From: Lepas anatifera
Taxonomy: Eukaryota; Arthropoda; Thecostraca; Lepadidae
Direction of reading: 5' to 3'
Assembly (NCBI GenBank): GCA_034440635.1
Contig: JAOTON010000399.1
Span: 62,501-126,500 of the forward strand
DNA length: 64,000 nt
Shown here: piece after piece, positions 34,503 through 45,745 of the stretch
Layout: each line of letters opens with the position of its first letter
Position numbering within the stretch: position 1 is the first letter of the stretch
Position numbers and translations under genes: made by a program
Notes under the pieces: generated by a model
What the model was told of the DNA's origin: nothing
Database searches by the model: none
Seen by the model: the letters and a program-made list of their open reading frames with translations, nothing else

Positions 34503-34780
34503 CACGTGACCCAGGTATGCGTGCCAGTCGAGCGAAGGTTCGGGGATTATCAGGGGCGGTGGCAAGTCAGCCGAAGCCTACCCCGTCAGAATGCAGCAAA
34601 ATCAGTAATTGTGTAATATTTTCTCACGCAGATGTCAGATTAGGAAATAATGGCGGCCACTGGAAAGCTCTTGCAAAAATACATAAGAAGAACCCGTTTA
34701 TAAAGCTATAGACGCCATAGGTTGTGAGATATCCTAAACCGGTCGAGCCTAGTCATGGCAATTTCAATTGCGGGGGACTG
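34503..34780. repeat. Right inverted end of the 11-kb block
   Basis: Inverted partner of 23776-24047, ending GCGGGGGACTG next to TA. Confidence 0.8.
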
Positions 34781-34782
34781 TA

Positions 34783-34925
34783 CGTTAGGCGTAAGCCAGG
34801 TCTCGCATACGCTGAGTATGTCAAAGCCGTACACGTTGTTGATGTCGTGGCGGAGGTCGATCAATTTGGATTAAGAGACTGAATATTGATGCGTCCGAAT
34901 ATGATGTCCTCTTCTCCGATGTCAT
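34783..34925 (-). pseudogene. CR1/L2-like LINE ORF2, endonuclease N-terminus
   Basis: The minus strand encodes GRINIQSL in one frame and LIDLRHDINNVYGFDILSVC then ETWLTPNV in another: the start of an APE-type endonuclease, with the catalytic Asn region (NIQSL) and Glu (CETWL). One frameshift separates them. The last codon meets the 11-kb block, and its continuation is found at 23773 on the other side. Sequence upstream to about 35150 is GC-rich with RRR/GG-coding potential and may be the 5' part of the LINE, but I cannot support a domain. Confidence 0.75.
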
Positions 34926-36228
<1,303 letters not shown>

Positions 36229-37139
36229 TTTTCAAAATTAGACATGTACCTAATAATGTGCAATGTCGGGGCTTCAGAAAAATTTTGAGGCCACAAGGCT
36301 GGAATGAAGCACAACCTCGGCTTGGGAAACTAAAAGTCTGAGATGGCGTCGCACATCCTCCCGAACTGTGGTATACGTGCTGTAAACAACCACCTTCGAT
36401 CGCTATTGATAGTTTCAGGTACTTAGAGGTCAGGTGTCAACTGCGTCGCACCCCTTCGGGTTCAGGGACGGACATGGTCGACCGTTGGGGTAGTGGATGA
36501 CGCATATCTACCACCACCCCACGAACGCACGCCAAACAGTCAGAAATGTATCTAGCCTGACGCCATTTTTCGGGACATTCACGAAAATTTGTCACGTGAA
36601 AACTTCCCGGCTGTTGGGCTGCAGTGCCACAGGAGCGGACATCTCGCTGGCGGAGAGTGGGCTGGTTTTTGGCCTTTGGCCGGCTTTGGCAGACGGCGTT
36701 GGGCCGGGAGCTCGGCGTTCCATCACGTCCTACCCAATACCCATTGCTGGTGGGCCGACCGGACCGTCTGTACAGACTGGTGCCTGGCACGGTAGCAGTC
36801 CGGCACTGGGCGCCGGTCATCACGGCTCGGACAAGCGCGACTGCATCAATGTTGGTAATCCGAGCCATCAGCTGGCCCCAGCTAATTGGATAGAAGTTAG
36901 TACTTAGTTGAGGTGGAATGGAATTCCACACATCTGGCTTCAAAAGGAAAACTTGCAGCACTTAGAGCAGGACACCGCAGTGCAAGTGATCTAGGCGTGC
37001 TCAGAAAAAGGATATCCGCCAGGTGTAATTCATTTTTAAAATATGCGAAATAAACTGGATCCAATGTAATCAAAAGGATCAGAATGTAGAATCAGATTAA
37101 GCTTATCAAATTACAGTATTGTCCAGTCTGACTAACTGA
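36229..37139. other. Unassigned interval
   Basis: A 174-codon minus-strand open frame (36961-36437) exists, but it shows no domain and its composition follows GC-rich noncoding sequence. No other feature was recognised. Confidence 0.35.
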
Positions 37140-37505
37140 GAGCGGAACTGCACAAATCCCACGGCCTTTGCACCTGTCGACATTGCCATTGCTGTGAAGG
37201 TCGAGCCAATGTCGCAGTATCAGGCTGGCGCGGCCACGTGCCACACAGGATCCCCGGTGGAGCTGGATCAGAACCGGTACCTGCCCATCCCGCGCCTCAA
37301 GATCGGGCACAGAAGGTCACTGATCCTGCCGTCATTCAAGACGGAGCTGGCCTATCGCGCGCCGGACGCCGGAGCTGTGGGTCTTAACCGCCAGTCGGCG
37401 CACGGGGCCAGCCGGCAGAGATTGCAGAAACTTCCCGCTCGACAGACTGAACCACCGTGGCTCGTGGAAGCTTGCTTTAGTTGTCAGGAAGTAACGGGCC
37501 AATAA
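37140..37505 (+). other. Possible host exon, unrecognised
   Basis: The frame is open from just after a TGA at 37137-37139 to a stop at 37503-37505. It reads like folded protein in its first two-thirds (VDIAIAVKVEPMSQYQ, then RYLPIPRLKIGHRRSLILPS), with codon-like GC bias. It has no ATG near its start, so it would be an internal exon. A CTGACTAAC branch-like word precedes TGAG at 37140. I do not recognise the family. It could also be chance openness in GC-rich DNA. Confidence 0.22.
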
Positions 37506-37680
37506 AAGTCATTTGGACAATAGAATCGGTATCTTCACTGCGAACGCTTGCCGCATCGAATTTTACGTTGGCGTTTCTAACTGCACTTCCGTGATAGTCA
37601 TTATTCTCCGCCAGCGCAGCAAATGATCCAGCCGCTTCCCGTGTCGGACGGCGCAGCCGTGGGAGAGTGAGCATCGTCTG

Positions 37681-37773
37681 CTACTCGAGCCTACTTACGG
37701 CGGTACAACCGCTGAACAGCAGGGGCCGGTCACTTCCTATCTCTCTGTGTATCACCCTGGGCCAGTGACGTCA
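37681..37773. promoter_or_regulatory. Repeated GCCTACTTACGGCGGTAC motif and CRE palindrome
   Basis: The 35-bp segment at 37681-37720 (ending GGTACAACCGCTGAACAGC) recurs at 42805-42840. A perfect CRE, TGACGTCA, lies at 37766-37773, with another at 42732-42739. It is 230 bp upstream of the THAP reading frame. A promoter role is inference. Confidence 0.3.
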
Positions 37774-38003
37774 CGCTTCTACGAAATCCTGCGCACTTGT
37801 GCCTATTGTGGTAAGTACTAAAACGGAGCGGAAAACATTTGAATTTAAATTAGGGTTTGGGTGAAGCACGGATTTCAGGTGTTTTGTTTGTCTGTGATTT
37901 GCCTTTGTATGTGTAGAGTGTGCCAAAGTAAAGCTTATTAGAACATTTTCACAATATTTTGTTTCAATAATAAATGAAGACAGTTCTTAAAGTAGTGTGC
38001 ATC

Positions 38004-38295
38004 ATGGGTATCTGCTCTGTTGCTGACTGTCCCTCAAATAGCTGAAAGCCTGAATGCTCGCACCTATCTTTTTATCGTTTTCCGGCAAAGGATGCAAGAC
38101 AGTGTGAAGAGTGGCTGCTCAGGTGTGCAAGGAAGGGCAGTGTCAGTATAGAGACTGGGCGCATATGCTCCCTGCACTTTTTGAGAGTGATATGGACGAT
38201 ACATACCAATGCAAGAGGGCCGTTGGACTGCAGGCCAAGCAGTGTCTGAAGCTAGGTGTTGTACCATCTCTTCATCTACTGGCATGTCCGTCCAG
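38004..38295 (+). pseudogene. THAP-domain zinc finger, broken first exon
   Basis: THAP domains are C2CH DNA-binding fingers found in host regulators and P-element-type transposases. From ATG 38004 the frame shows the paired cysteines CSVADC (codons 4-9), the FYRFP motif, the EEWLLRC tryptophan segment and the closing CSLHF (Cys-x2-His). The domain is damaged twice: TGA at codon 14 (38043-38045) and a net +2 (or -1) shift right after HF. The true frame then continues (ESDMDDTYQ, LKLGVVPSLHL), matching the usual THAP C-terminal box. It ends in CCAG at a good donor (GTGAAA). It is either a pseudogene or a host or P-like gene with two errors. Confidence 0.68.
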
Positions 38296-38926
38296 GTGAA
38301 AACTGTGAGGAACATAACCAGGATGCTACTTCTTGATCTCATTATTATAATAATATACATTTATATGTTCTGTGTGATACAACTGCTACATTTTTCTGCT
38401 TGGAATGAATAGTGTTCTGCATTTCAGTTTTTTACATGCTTTTTTTCTATGACTAATGATCACAATGACCATTGACCACATCAATGAGCACTGAACATTT
38501 GAAACTGCAGTGCAGCCTGTACTTGAATCCGTACACATGTATATTCCACATCACATAATACACTCATTAAAAATAAGCACTACAAAATACAGCCACAGGA
38601 AGACTGTAATTTCCAGTGTTGCAGTGTGTGTATTAAGTGGAATTTGAGTAATTTGCAGTGACAGTGTATTAAGTGGGAGATTTAGTACACTGTCTAGCTG
38701 TATATTTGTATGTATTTGTATGTATATTTGCACTGTTGTCTTCCATGTCATTGCATTCACATGGCTAACATATTTGAGTATGTACATTTGTAAACAAATT
38801 GAATTAGATGCAAAATACTATAGTTTTTCTCTTCTTAAACACTTTTAGAATCAGAGTAGATTCCATGTATTAGTTTTCAGAACATTTGTCATTTATCAAA
38901 TGCTAAATAGGTCCCTTGCTCTTCAG

Positions 38927-39013
38927 GAACACATGTGATGGTGCCTCAGGAAGATGCATGCAGGAAAACCAATGGTTGGACCACCAGTTGGTCCAGCAGA
39001 TGCTGATGGCAAG
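38927..39013 (+). pseudogene. Possible second exon of the THAP gene
   Basis: An 87-bp stretch between an acceptor (TTGCTCTTCAG, 38916-38926) and a donor (GCAAG then GTTGGT at 39014). Joining it to the corrected THAP frame in phase 2 keeps an open frame (NTCDGASGRCMQENQWL, HQLVQQMLMA). No domain is recognised in it. The implied intron is 38296-38926. Confidence 0.35.
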
Positions 39014-40509
39014 GTTGGTGAACAACTGTAATTTGATAAGTTTACAGAGTTGGATTGATGTTTTGACCAGGGTTCTGTCTCATAAAAGGCATAGAACTGT
39101 AACATATTTTACACCACACTCATCTACAAAGTTACACAGTATCCAGAATCACGATCCCTCAAGAGAGAGGTGCATTTTACACAAAAACGGTGTAGAAATG
39201 GAAACTAGAGTGAATTTTTCTTGATTCACATGTAGAATTACATTGCTTGAATAGATGAGAGAATAAGAAGCATTGCTTAAATAGATTAGATGGCTGGTAT
39301 TTAAAAATGCAACAGCTAATACACATTTTTCAACTAATTATTTTTAAGAAAATATGCAACTGATTTGCTTCTATTAAATCTGTTATTTACCTTCCCATGG
39401 ACTGTTTGAGCTGTTACTTGAAATTTGTGTGGCTGATTTGTTGTTTGATTAATGATTCCATAGAAAAGAATATGACACCTCCCTGGCTTTTGAAGGGATC
39501 TATTTGACCTACAAAGTTTTCTGGAAACTACCCTGTGCAATATTTCGTTTGCCCGGAAATTTACCTTCGTTTTCTCGAAAGATAAATGGTGCTCTTATCA
39601 AGCGATTTGTGACTGTAAGGTGGTGAATCTTGTGAGGTCGTGATGAATGTGGTCGAATACCGTCACCAATTACATAAAAAGAATAATTAATATTTTGTGT
39701 GCTTGAATTTTTCTTATTTGAGGAAGGTTTGGGCGTTCGCCGACACTCCACACCTGGTAAAACTCCTGAGGACGCACACGGTGCAGGAGGCAGGCGGCCT
39801 CCCGCGGTCTGACGACCTTCTGAGCCGCCACTGTTTCTAGGAGCTCATGGCGATAGATGGGGGCGAGCTCCGGGTGTCACACTGACGACAAGCCAGCACG
39901 ACGAGGTTTGATTTGTCTTTTTAGTTAGCATGGTATTTCGAGCACCTACGGCTTACAACCGAATATTCTACTAATGTGGGACTACGGGCTGGTATCTAGG
40001 CGAGGTATTTTTGACTTTGGTTATTTGTTTTCGGAACTCGGTGGAGTTATATTCTTGATTGCATTGCCCGATCAGTCTTGAATTTTTCTTCATACTACTC
40101 TTATGTTGTTCCTAATCCGTGCAAAACTTCCCTTTCCGAGATTTTACGGTCTTGTTCACGAGGGTTCGATTCCCTCACTGATTTTGCGAACAATCAGAAT
40201 GGAGTGTCAAGACCAATCCAGAATCCAAAAATCCTTATACCAAAACCCATCCCTATACCTTTTCTTAACAGCTGTAATTTCATTCAACTATCTTTTATCA
40301 CGGTCTACTCACTCGCTGATGTTAACACAGCAGTTGAACTGATATAGCTGATTTAACTCTATTGCGTTTGCTGACTTTTCTCGCGCTAACACTTGTGGTG
40401 GAGAAGAGGTGACTTCCCGAAAGTCAGCTGATTTTCCTTCTCTTTCCCCATAGCAAAGGGGCTAGTGCAACCAGAGAGTATATTTGGCCACCTAGCTGTT
40501 CTCTAATAA
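39014..40509. other. Unassigned interval between exon-like segments
   Basis: AT-rich to 39700, then a GC-rich patch (39745-39910) with a possible donor CGAG then GTTTGA at 39904. Further exons of a host gene could lie here. I cannot identify one. Confidence 0.35.
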
Positions 40510-40510
40510 G

Positions 40511-40979
40511 GTGGGTACGGCGATAGCGGCTTTGCTTCCGTACAAGAAGGACCAGGCGGCGGCTATCCTGACTACGAGTGGTTTGATGTGATGAACAGTC
40601 GTCGTCTGTTTGACGCCAAGGGGGAGCGATGTGGCTACGGCGTCACCCAGGACCATCTTGCCAGACAGGAGGCCGCCCTAACTGACATGAATGTTTTGAT
40701 CCGCTCTGACCCCCCGGTTCTTACAATGATGTTCAGCCCTGATCCGATTCTGGGTCAGGAAGAACGGAGGCTTCACACGCAAACTCAATATTTTCTTTCC
40801 AGCTTCGTGGTCTGCAAGGTCAGAACACGATGCCAAACCCGGCAGAAGTGCCGGCTCGTCTGCGGAGCCTATTGCTGGCGCCGTCGCCGCTGATCGCCGC
40901 CGACAGCCGAGGACGTGCCGTCCAACCGGAGGAGCACAGCGAGTTCCTCACCACCGATAATACATCCTCACCACAGTAA
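40511..40979 (+). other. Candidate two-exon 3' end of a host gene, unrecognised
   Basis: The open frame from 40510 (after TAATAAG) reads GYGDSGFASVQEGPGGGYP, DYEWFDVMNSRRLFDAKGER and LIRSDPPVLTMMFSPDPIL. A 49-nt segment, 40754-40802, has GTCAGG at its start and a strong TTTTCTTTCCAG at its end and can be read as a short intron. Downstream, two frames stay open: phase 1 ends at TAA 40958-40960, and phase 0 ends at TAA 40977-40979, next to AATAAA (40981-40986). The family is unknown to me. Confidence 0.33.
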
Positions 40980-41262
40980 TAATAAATTCCAGTAATGGAT
41001 CGCAGCAGGTGAATTGAGGGAGGGAGAGGGCCGGGTAGTGGGCCAAAAATAGTAGAAGACATTGGTTTGAAAGGTAATGGGAAAGTCCACGGGGTTTGGA
41101 CTGGCAGTTGCAATTTATGCCCCCACCTCTAATCTGCCCCTGGTTTATGTCCTTATAAGCTTGGAAAACGTAATTTACCGGTACAAACATCTTTAAGACA
41201 TATGACCTGAAATTTAAACTCGTAGGACTTAGATATCCAAAATTATTTTATATGTGTTAATC

Positions 41263-42304
41263 TTAACCCGCGCCCAACCGGGAGTCCGGCGCCACCTTCG
41301 CCCCACCGCGGGGGCATCGATGGCCCCCCTCTAACTCCGAAAATATGGAAGTAAACGCAAATATGCAAAATGCATTAGAAAGCTCGCGTGAATTCAGTAA
41401 GACATTGCTTCGCATGTTTAAGCGCTAAGGTCAATAGTTTGACCTCCAGAGGTCAAGTTAGGCCATTATTGGCTATTTTCACTCAAATATGCAACGCCTA
41501 AGGAAACTGGGGATAATTCTTATGCCATTCGATCTATTAAGATCTGCTAAACTATATTGGATAGGAAAAGGCCAGACCTTTTTCCGCTATGTGGACCGTA
41601 ATGACCTCCCGCCCGTGGTTTGACCTCCAGAGGTCACCCCGTGACCTAATATGACCTGAGGTCACCAAAGGTCAGGAAATTACCTTGCTGTATATCAAAT
41701 GAAAGCCAGTGATGAGACATTCACGATGATGTTTGATTCTGCGCTCTAGCTTAATTAGGTCAAAAATTATTGTCAAAATACTGTTTGTGACCACCCCTGG
41801 TGACCTTGGATGACCTCAGAGAGGTCAAAGGGAAAATATGACCCCTGGGATCCGTGAAAGGGTGTCCAAGAACCCTTCTGAGAAAGCCAAGCATTTGCAA
41901 TCCTTTTTGTGGCTTTTAGATAATAAGACAGCCTTTTCCCATGTTTTTTTCAATGGGAGAGGTCACCTCGTGACCTGACCTCAGGTCACGAAATCGAAAA
42001 AATCCCGGATATACACCTTGTAGAACCTGGCAAGGTCATGAAGTGTAGGAAGTTTCAAATCGATCGACTGAGAAACGTAGCTTTTATAGAGCTTAAAAGT
42101 TGAAGTGAGGTGACCTTGCTTGGCCTCGCCTGGTGACCTGACCTTGGGCGACCCGGGGTAAAAAAACTTCAGGGATGGTGGAAAATGATGGGGTGAGGGA
42201 TAGAGCCCTCAACCGCGGTCCTGCCTATCGTCGTTTTTCTGCTATCCCGAAAAAACCTTAGGGGGGCATTGATGGCCCGGTGGGGCGAAAACGAATCACA
42301 GGCC
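41263..42304. mobile_element. AGGTCA-rich TTAA element, right end degraded
   Basis: TTAA at 41263-41266, then CCCGCGCCCAACCGGG. The inverted partner near 42270-42290 (GGCATTGATGGCCCGGTGGG) matches GGGGGCATCGATGGCC at the left, but its TTAA is lost. Between 41440 and 42140 there are about 21 AGGTCA or TGACCT hexamers, including the everted pair TGACCTCCAGAGGTCA twice (41441, 41624) and adjacent TGACCTGACCT. Chance would give fewer than one. The family module AAAAATCCCGGATATA is at 41998-42013. Confidence 0.75.
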
Positions 42305-42429
42305 CCCCCTCCTTCCTAGGAACGTGTCGGGCTTAGATAAGTATTTCATGGTGCTCATTTTTCCATAAACTAGTTTCAACGCTTAAAAATATCATCGAAA
42401 CGGATTTAAAGCCCATAAAGATAAATACC

Positions 42430-42502
42430 CGAGCTAAGATTCGAACCCGGGTCCCCAGAGTGAAAGCCGAACATGATAGCAACTACACCACCACGCCATG
42501 TA
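42430..42502 (-). pseudogene. tRNA-like sequence with intact B box
   Basis: The minus strand has GGGTTCGAATC (42438-42448), a perfect pol III B box, and TGGTGTAGTTGC as an A box. A Glu-like anticodon region (CTTTCAC, TTC anticodon) lies between. The T stem and acceptor stem do not pair, so this is a SINE head or a tRNA pseudogene rather than a working tRNA-Glu. Confidence 0.45.
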
Positions 42503-44295
42503 GGAGTCTGGTCACTGTTAAGACTTTATGGGACAAGTTTTTAATGTGTCTTTTATGGCACAAAAAGGTGTTTTACACCAATTTAGTAGAGAAACTTTCG
42601 ATAGAAAATTGAATTTTTTTCAGTTGATATAAAATTTCTTTGCCAAAAACGGATATCTTTACCTGTAAATGTTGATTCAAAACAGACATTTTACACTGTC
42701 TTTCAACAGAGCTCTGAGACGTACGCGCCAGTGACGTCATCAGAATCGGTAAAGTGCTCTAATGGCCGTACCTTCCCTCAAAGCCCTTGCTGAACAGCAT
42801 CTGCCTACTCGGGCCTACTTACGGCGGTACTACCGCTGAAACAGCGCCGCTCCGGCGTTACAACACCGCCTGGGGCGCCGGCGCTCACTTGTCGACGCTT
42901 GCGCCACCGTCGTCGCCAAAACTGAGACACTCGTGTACGGCAGCGACGCCATTGCACAACGCACGACACGGGCTGATGTAGCAGCTAAGTCAGAAGAGGT
43001 CAGAAAGACTTGCCGTTCTGGCAACTACGGTAATGGCACGAACAACTGCACGGGAAGTTTGGACATCAAAATGAAGCCGACCCACTAGCAGAGCGGAGCG
43101 CGCGTGGCAGCCCTGGATCCGCCCCTGGTGGCACGGCGCAGCGCGTCGTACGGGCGTTCGGCAGCCGGCGCGCTGTAGGACCACCTGCCCCGCCGTTGTG
43201 AGCGTGGTGGAGACAAAGCCGAAGCGTCGGCCGGCGGCCCTCGTGCGAGACGCCGACATGCTTCAATGAGAACTGAAACTGTCCGCCCGAGGCGATTTGA
43301 CATAAATCTGAGGACACCATAGTGATATGGCCTCAAAGGCTGAAACATCCTTAACCGCAACACATGAGTTGTCACCAAGAGCTCTTGGATGAGAGACGCA
43401 TACCTGGTTGAAAAGTGGTGTTCCTACTTTCCAGCGACTAGGAGTTCTGCATAGTACGGAATTCTGCGTAGAGGGCTCCAACGAGAAGTTGTGCAGGGAA
43501 AAAGAGCGAAGCTAAGTTTAAGTTCCACAGGCAAAGGAACAGGGGTGGCCATGTCCCCTCAACACTGATGATCCCTTACTATTAACCCTATGGAGTTGAC
43601 TGGAGACAAATGACTTACAAATGAGCCTCACCCCCGTCATGGTCTGGGACGTCCATATCCCTATGTCGAGCATTGCCCTGATGTGACCGGGGACGTTTCC
43701 TCCGCTCGCAGTCACGACCGGGCTCCCGCCTTAGGGCTTACGCCGCACCGGGGCGTCACACGATCCCGTGATCCGGAACTTAACAATAGCGAACACACGA
43801 GAACCCTGAGCGAGGACGGGGTCGACGGAACGCCCTGGATGTATCCTTTCGACAGCGCTGGTTCATTGTTAGTGAGTCCGATTCCGAGCAGGCACATGCT
43901 CGCGTCTGACTCATGGTCCGTGATGTGCTTCGTCGTCATCGCCGATAGCGACCCGGTGCGTACATCCGAGTTCACTCAGCACTGCTGTTGGCCCTATCGG
44001 AAGGGTGTACCGTGAACTTGAACACGACTTTCGCTGTCCGTCTGTTGCTATCTGGGACAGCATGGAGCGGCGCTGACAATGCTTCAACGCCGCCGACTAA
44101 CTAAGACGTCATGCTGCAACCTCACCCTCTCCACATTGTTGGCCATAAGTTCCGCAGCAGCGCACCTTGTCCGGAATAGCGCCTATCGCTAAAATTGCTT
44201 CTGAGGGAATTCGAATTCAGCTCATGATCCCGTGAACAGACTTCCGGCATATGACTGGACTCTGGACATACACTATTTGACTGGCCTCCGGCTGT
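42503..44295. other. Unassigned GC-rich interval
   Basis: It includes the second copy of the GCCTACTTACGGCGGTAC motif (42805-42840), CRE 42732-42739, and a transposon-type right edge CCCTGGATCCGCCCCTG ending at 43131 without a visible left partner. Overlapping open frames on both strands at 42.8-43.4 kb reflect high GC. None shows a domain. Confidence 0.35.
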
Positions 44296-45600
44296 CTCGG
44301 GTTGGTTGGAAGCCGGGCATATCTCGCCCAAGCTGTTCCTTCTCTGCGTGAATGATTTGCCATCTGTAATCCCTACAAACTGTTTTATGTTTGCTGACGA
44401 CGTGAAAATTTTCGGTATAATTCACACCCAAAATGAATACAGATGTTCGTCCGGACTTACTCCACAAAGTGCTTTTGGGGTCGGAGCTTTCGTTCTGTAT
44501 TTACAGAGCTTCGTGCTCTGACAATCTCTGTAGCTGAGACGAAGACTGTAAATACAGGCGGAAAGCTCAGACCCTAAAACACTTTGTGGAGTAAGTCCGA
44601 ACGACCATGTCCGAACAACCGAACTCCGCACCATGCCTTTTTAAGAACCCAACATGACGTCATCGGGCTTCAAAATGACTTGGATGTGGTTGAGCCCTGG
44701 GCAGCGGGCTGGAAGCTGAAGCTAAACGCATCGAAATGTAAATCATTCAAAATTACTCTGAACTGCAATTGCATTCCTTCGTCTTACAACTCAATAGCAA
44801 AACTCTGGAAAATATCGGTACCGTCGGAGATCTAGGCGTCATTCAGGACCAAAAACTAGCTTCTCAGGCGCACATCAATTCCATAGTGCTAAAAGCCAAT
44901 AGAGCATTAGGCCTTCTCATCCGAACCTTCCAATCAGCTTCCCCCAGACACAAACTGAACAAGCGTGCCCCCGTATCCGTGTTTAACGCAAATGTTCGGT
45001 CAATTCTTGAATACTGCTCCCTCATTTGGGGCGGGGTAGCAAGATGTTATCTCATTTGCGTGGAGAGGGTTCAGCATAAATCCCTCATGTGGCTAGCCAA
45101 ACATACCGGGCCAGCCAGTAATGTGCTGGACTGCAAGTACGTCCTTGGCTTCTGGAATCTGCTATCCCTCCAGGCCAAGCGCCACCAAAGTGATATCTTG
45201 TGTGTACGTAAAGTTTTTTAGATGCCTCATCTCATCATCGCATCTTTTGGAAGGTTTTACGGTACAAGTGCCAGTTAGAACCACTAGGATTTCACGTTCA
45301 ATTTTGTTTAGTGTACCGCCGGCTAGAGTGCATGCTGTTGCTTCAGGAGTTTTTAATCGTTTACCTCGTGTCATGAACAGCTTTTTAACGAATCGCCCCT
45401 CAACGACATATTCTGTGACCCGCTCGGGGTGCTAAAGGAACATAAACCATCTTTGCAGCTACAGTGCCAGTACTGGTATGATGTGTGTATTTATGTTGTA
45501 TTTAGGCCTTCATGTGTTTTTAATTCTACTGGCTTCATCTGTTATTGAGCTCTAAGACCTGTTGGTGATTCAATACAGATACAACAGATACAACAGATAT
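44296..45600 (+). pseudogene. CR1/Jockey-group LINE, RT end and C-terminus
   Basis: Plus strand, 5'-truncated within RT. It starts at HISPKLFLLCVNDLP and the catalytic MFADDVKIF, and is broken by a foldback MITE (44445-44602). It resumes with LQNDLDVVEPWAAGWKLKLN, then in a shifted frame with VGDLGVIQDQKL, ILEYCSLIWGGVA and VERVQHKSLMWLAKHTG. One more shift in a T-run at about 45215 leads to TVQVPVRTTRISRS and the C-terminus near 45435. The 3' UTR ends in an ACAGATACAAC-type tail at 45575-45600. Several frameshifts make it inactive. The exact clade is uncertain. Confidence 0.78.
44445..44602. mobile_element. Foldback MITE inside the LINE RT
   Basis: The arms of about 70 bp pair almost end to end: left begins GTTCGTCCGGACTTACTCC, and the right arm read in reverse begins GTTCGGACTTACTCCACAAA. 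The loop is only about 20-25 bp. It sits roughly 20 codons after the catalytic FADD. No target duplication could be fixed with confidence. Confidence 0.75.
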
Positions 45601-45745
45601 CTTCTCAATCAAATCATCCCTTAATTTCTGGAGAAATGAAAACCACATATTCACCTAAGTCAACATTCCTTCTGTCCAGTAAGCTAACTTGTATTTGCCT
45701 GAGAGACGTCGGTATGTTGCTCTCGAGCGCGCGACTGGGGCCCGG

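Larger units (their letters stand above)
23776..34780. mobile_element. 11-kb block with 270-bp inverted ends, inserted in the LINE
   Basis: Both ends read CAGTCCCCCGCAATTG toward the interior and are flanked by TA (23774-23775, 34781-34782), or equally by GTAC. Taking out the block with one TA rejoins the interrupted LINE endonuclease in frame, so this is a precise insertion. TA duplication with a CAGT start suggests Tc1/mariner-type ends. An 11-kb length is far above that superfamily, and no transposase was found, so a long-inverted-repeat MITE enlarged by nested insertions is the simplest reading. Other nested elements are listed separately. Confidence 0.75.

Noticed and set aside
23776..34780. 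Polinton/Maverick identity for the 11-kb block
   Set aside because: No 6-bp duplication, and no polymerase B, integrase, ATPase or capsid-like frames; all internal frames are short.
36437..36961. 174-codon minus-strand frame and a plus-strand CHRSGHLAGG resembling a Gag zinc knuckle
   Set aside because: Only part of a CCHC pattern, no neighbouring gag, protease or RT, and no long terminal repeats.
42430..42502. Functional tRNA-Glu
   Set aside because: The B box and anticodon region are good, but T and acceptor stems do not pair.
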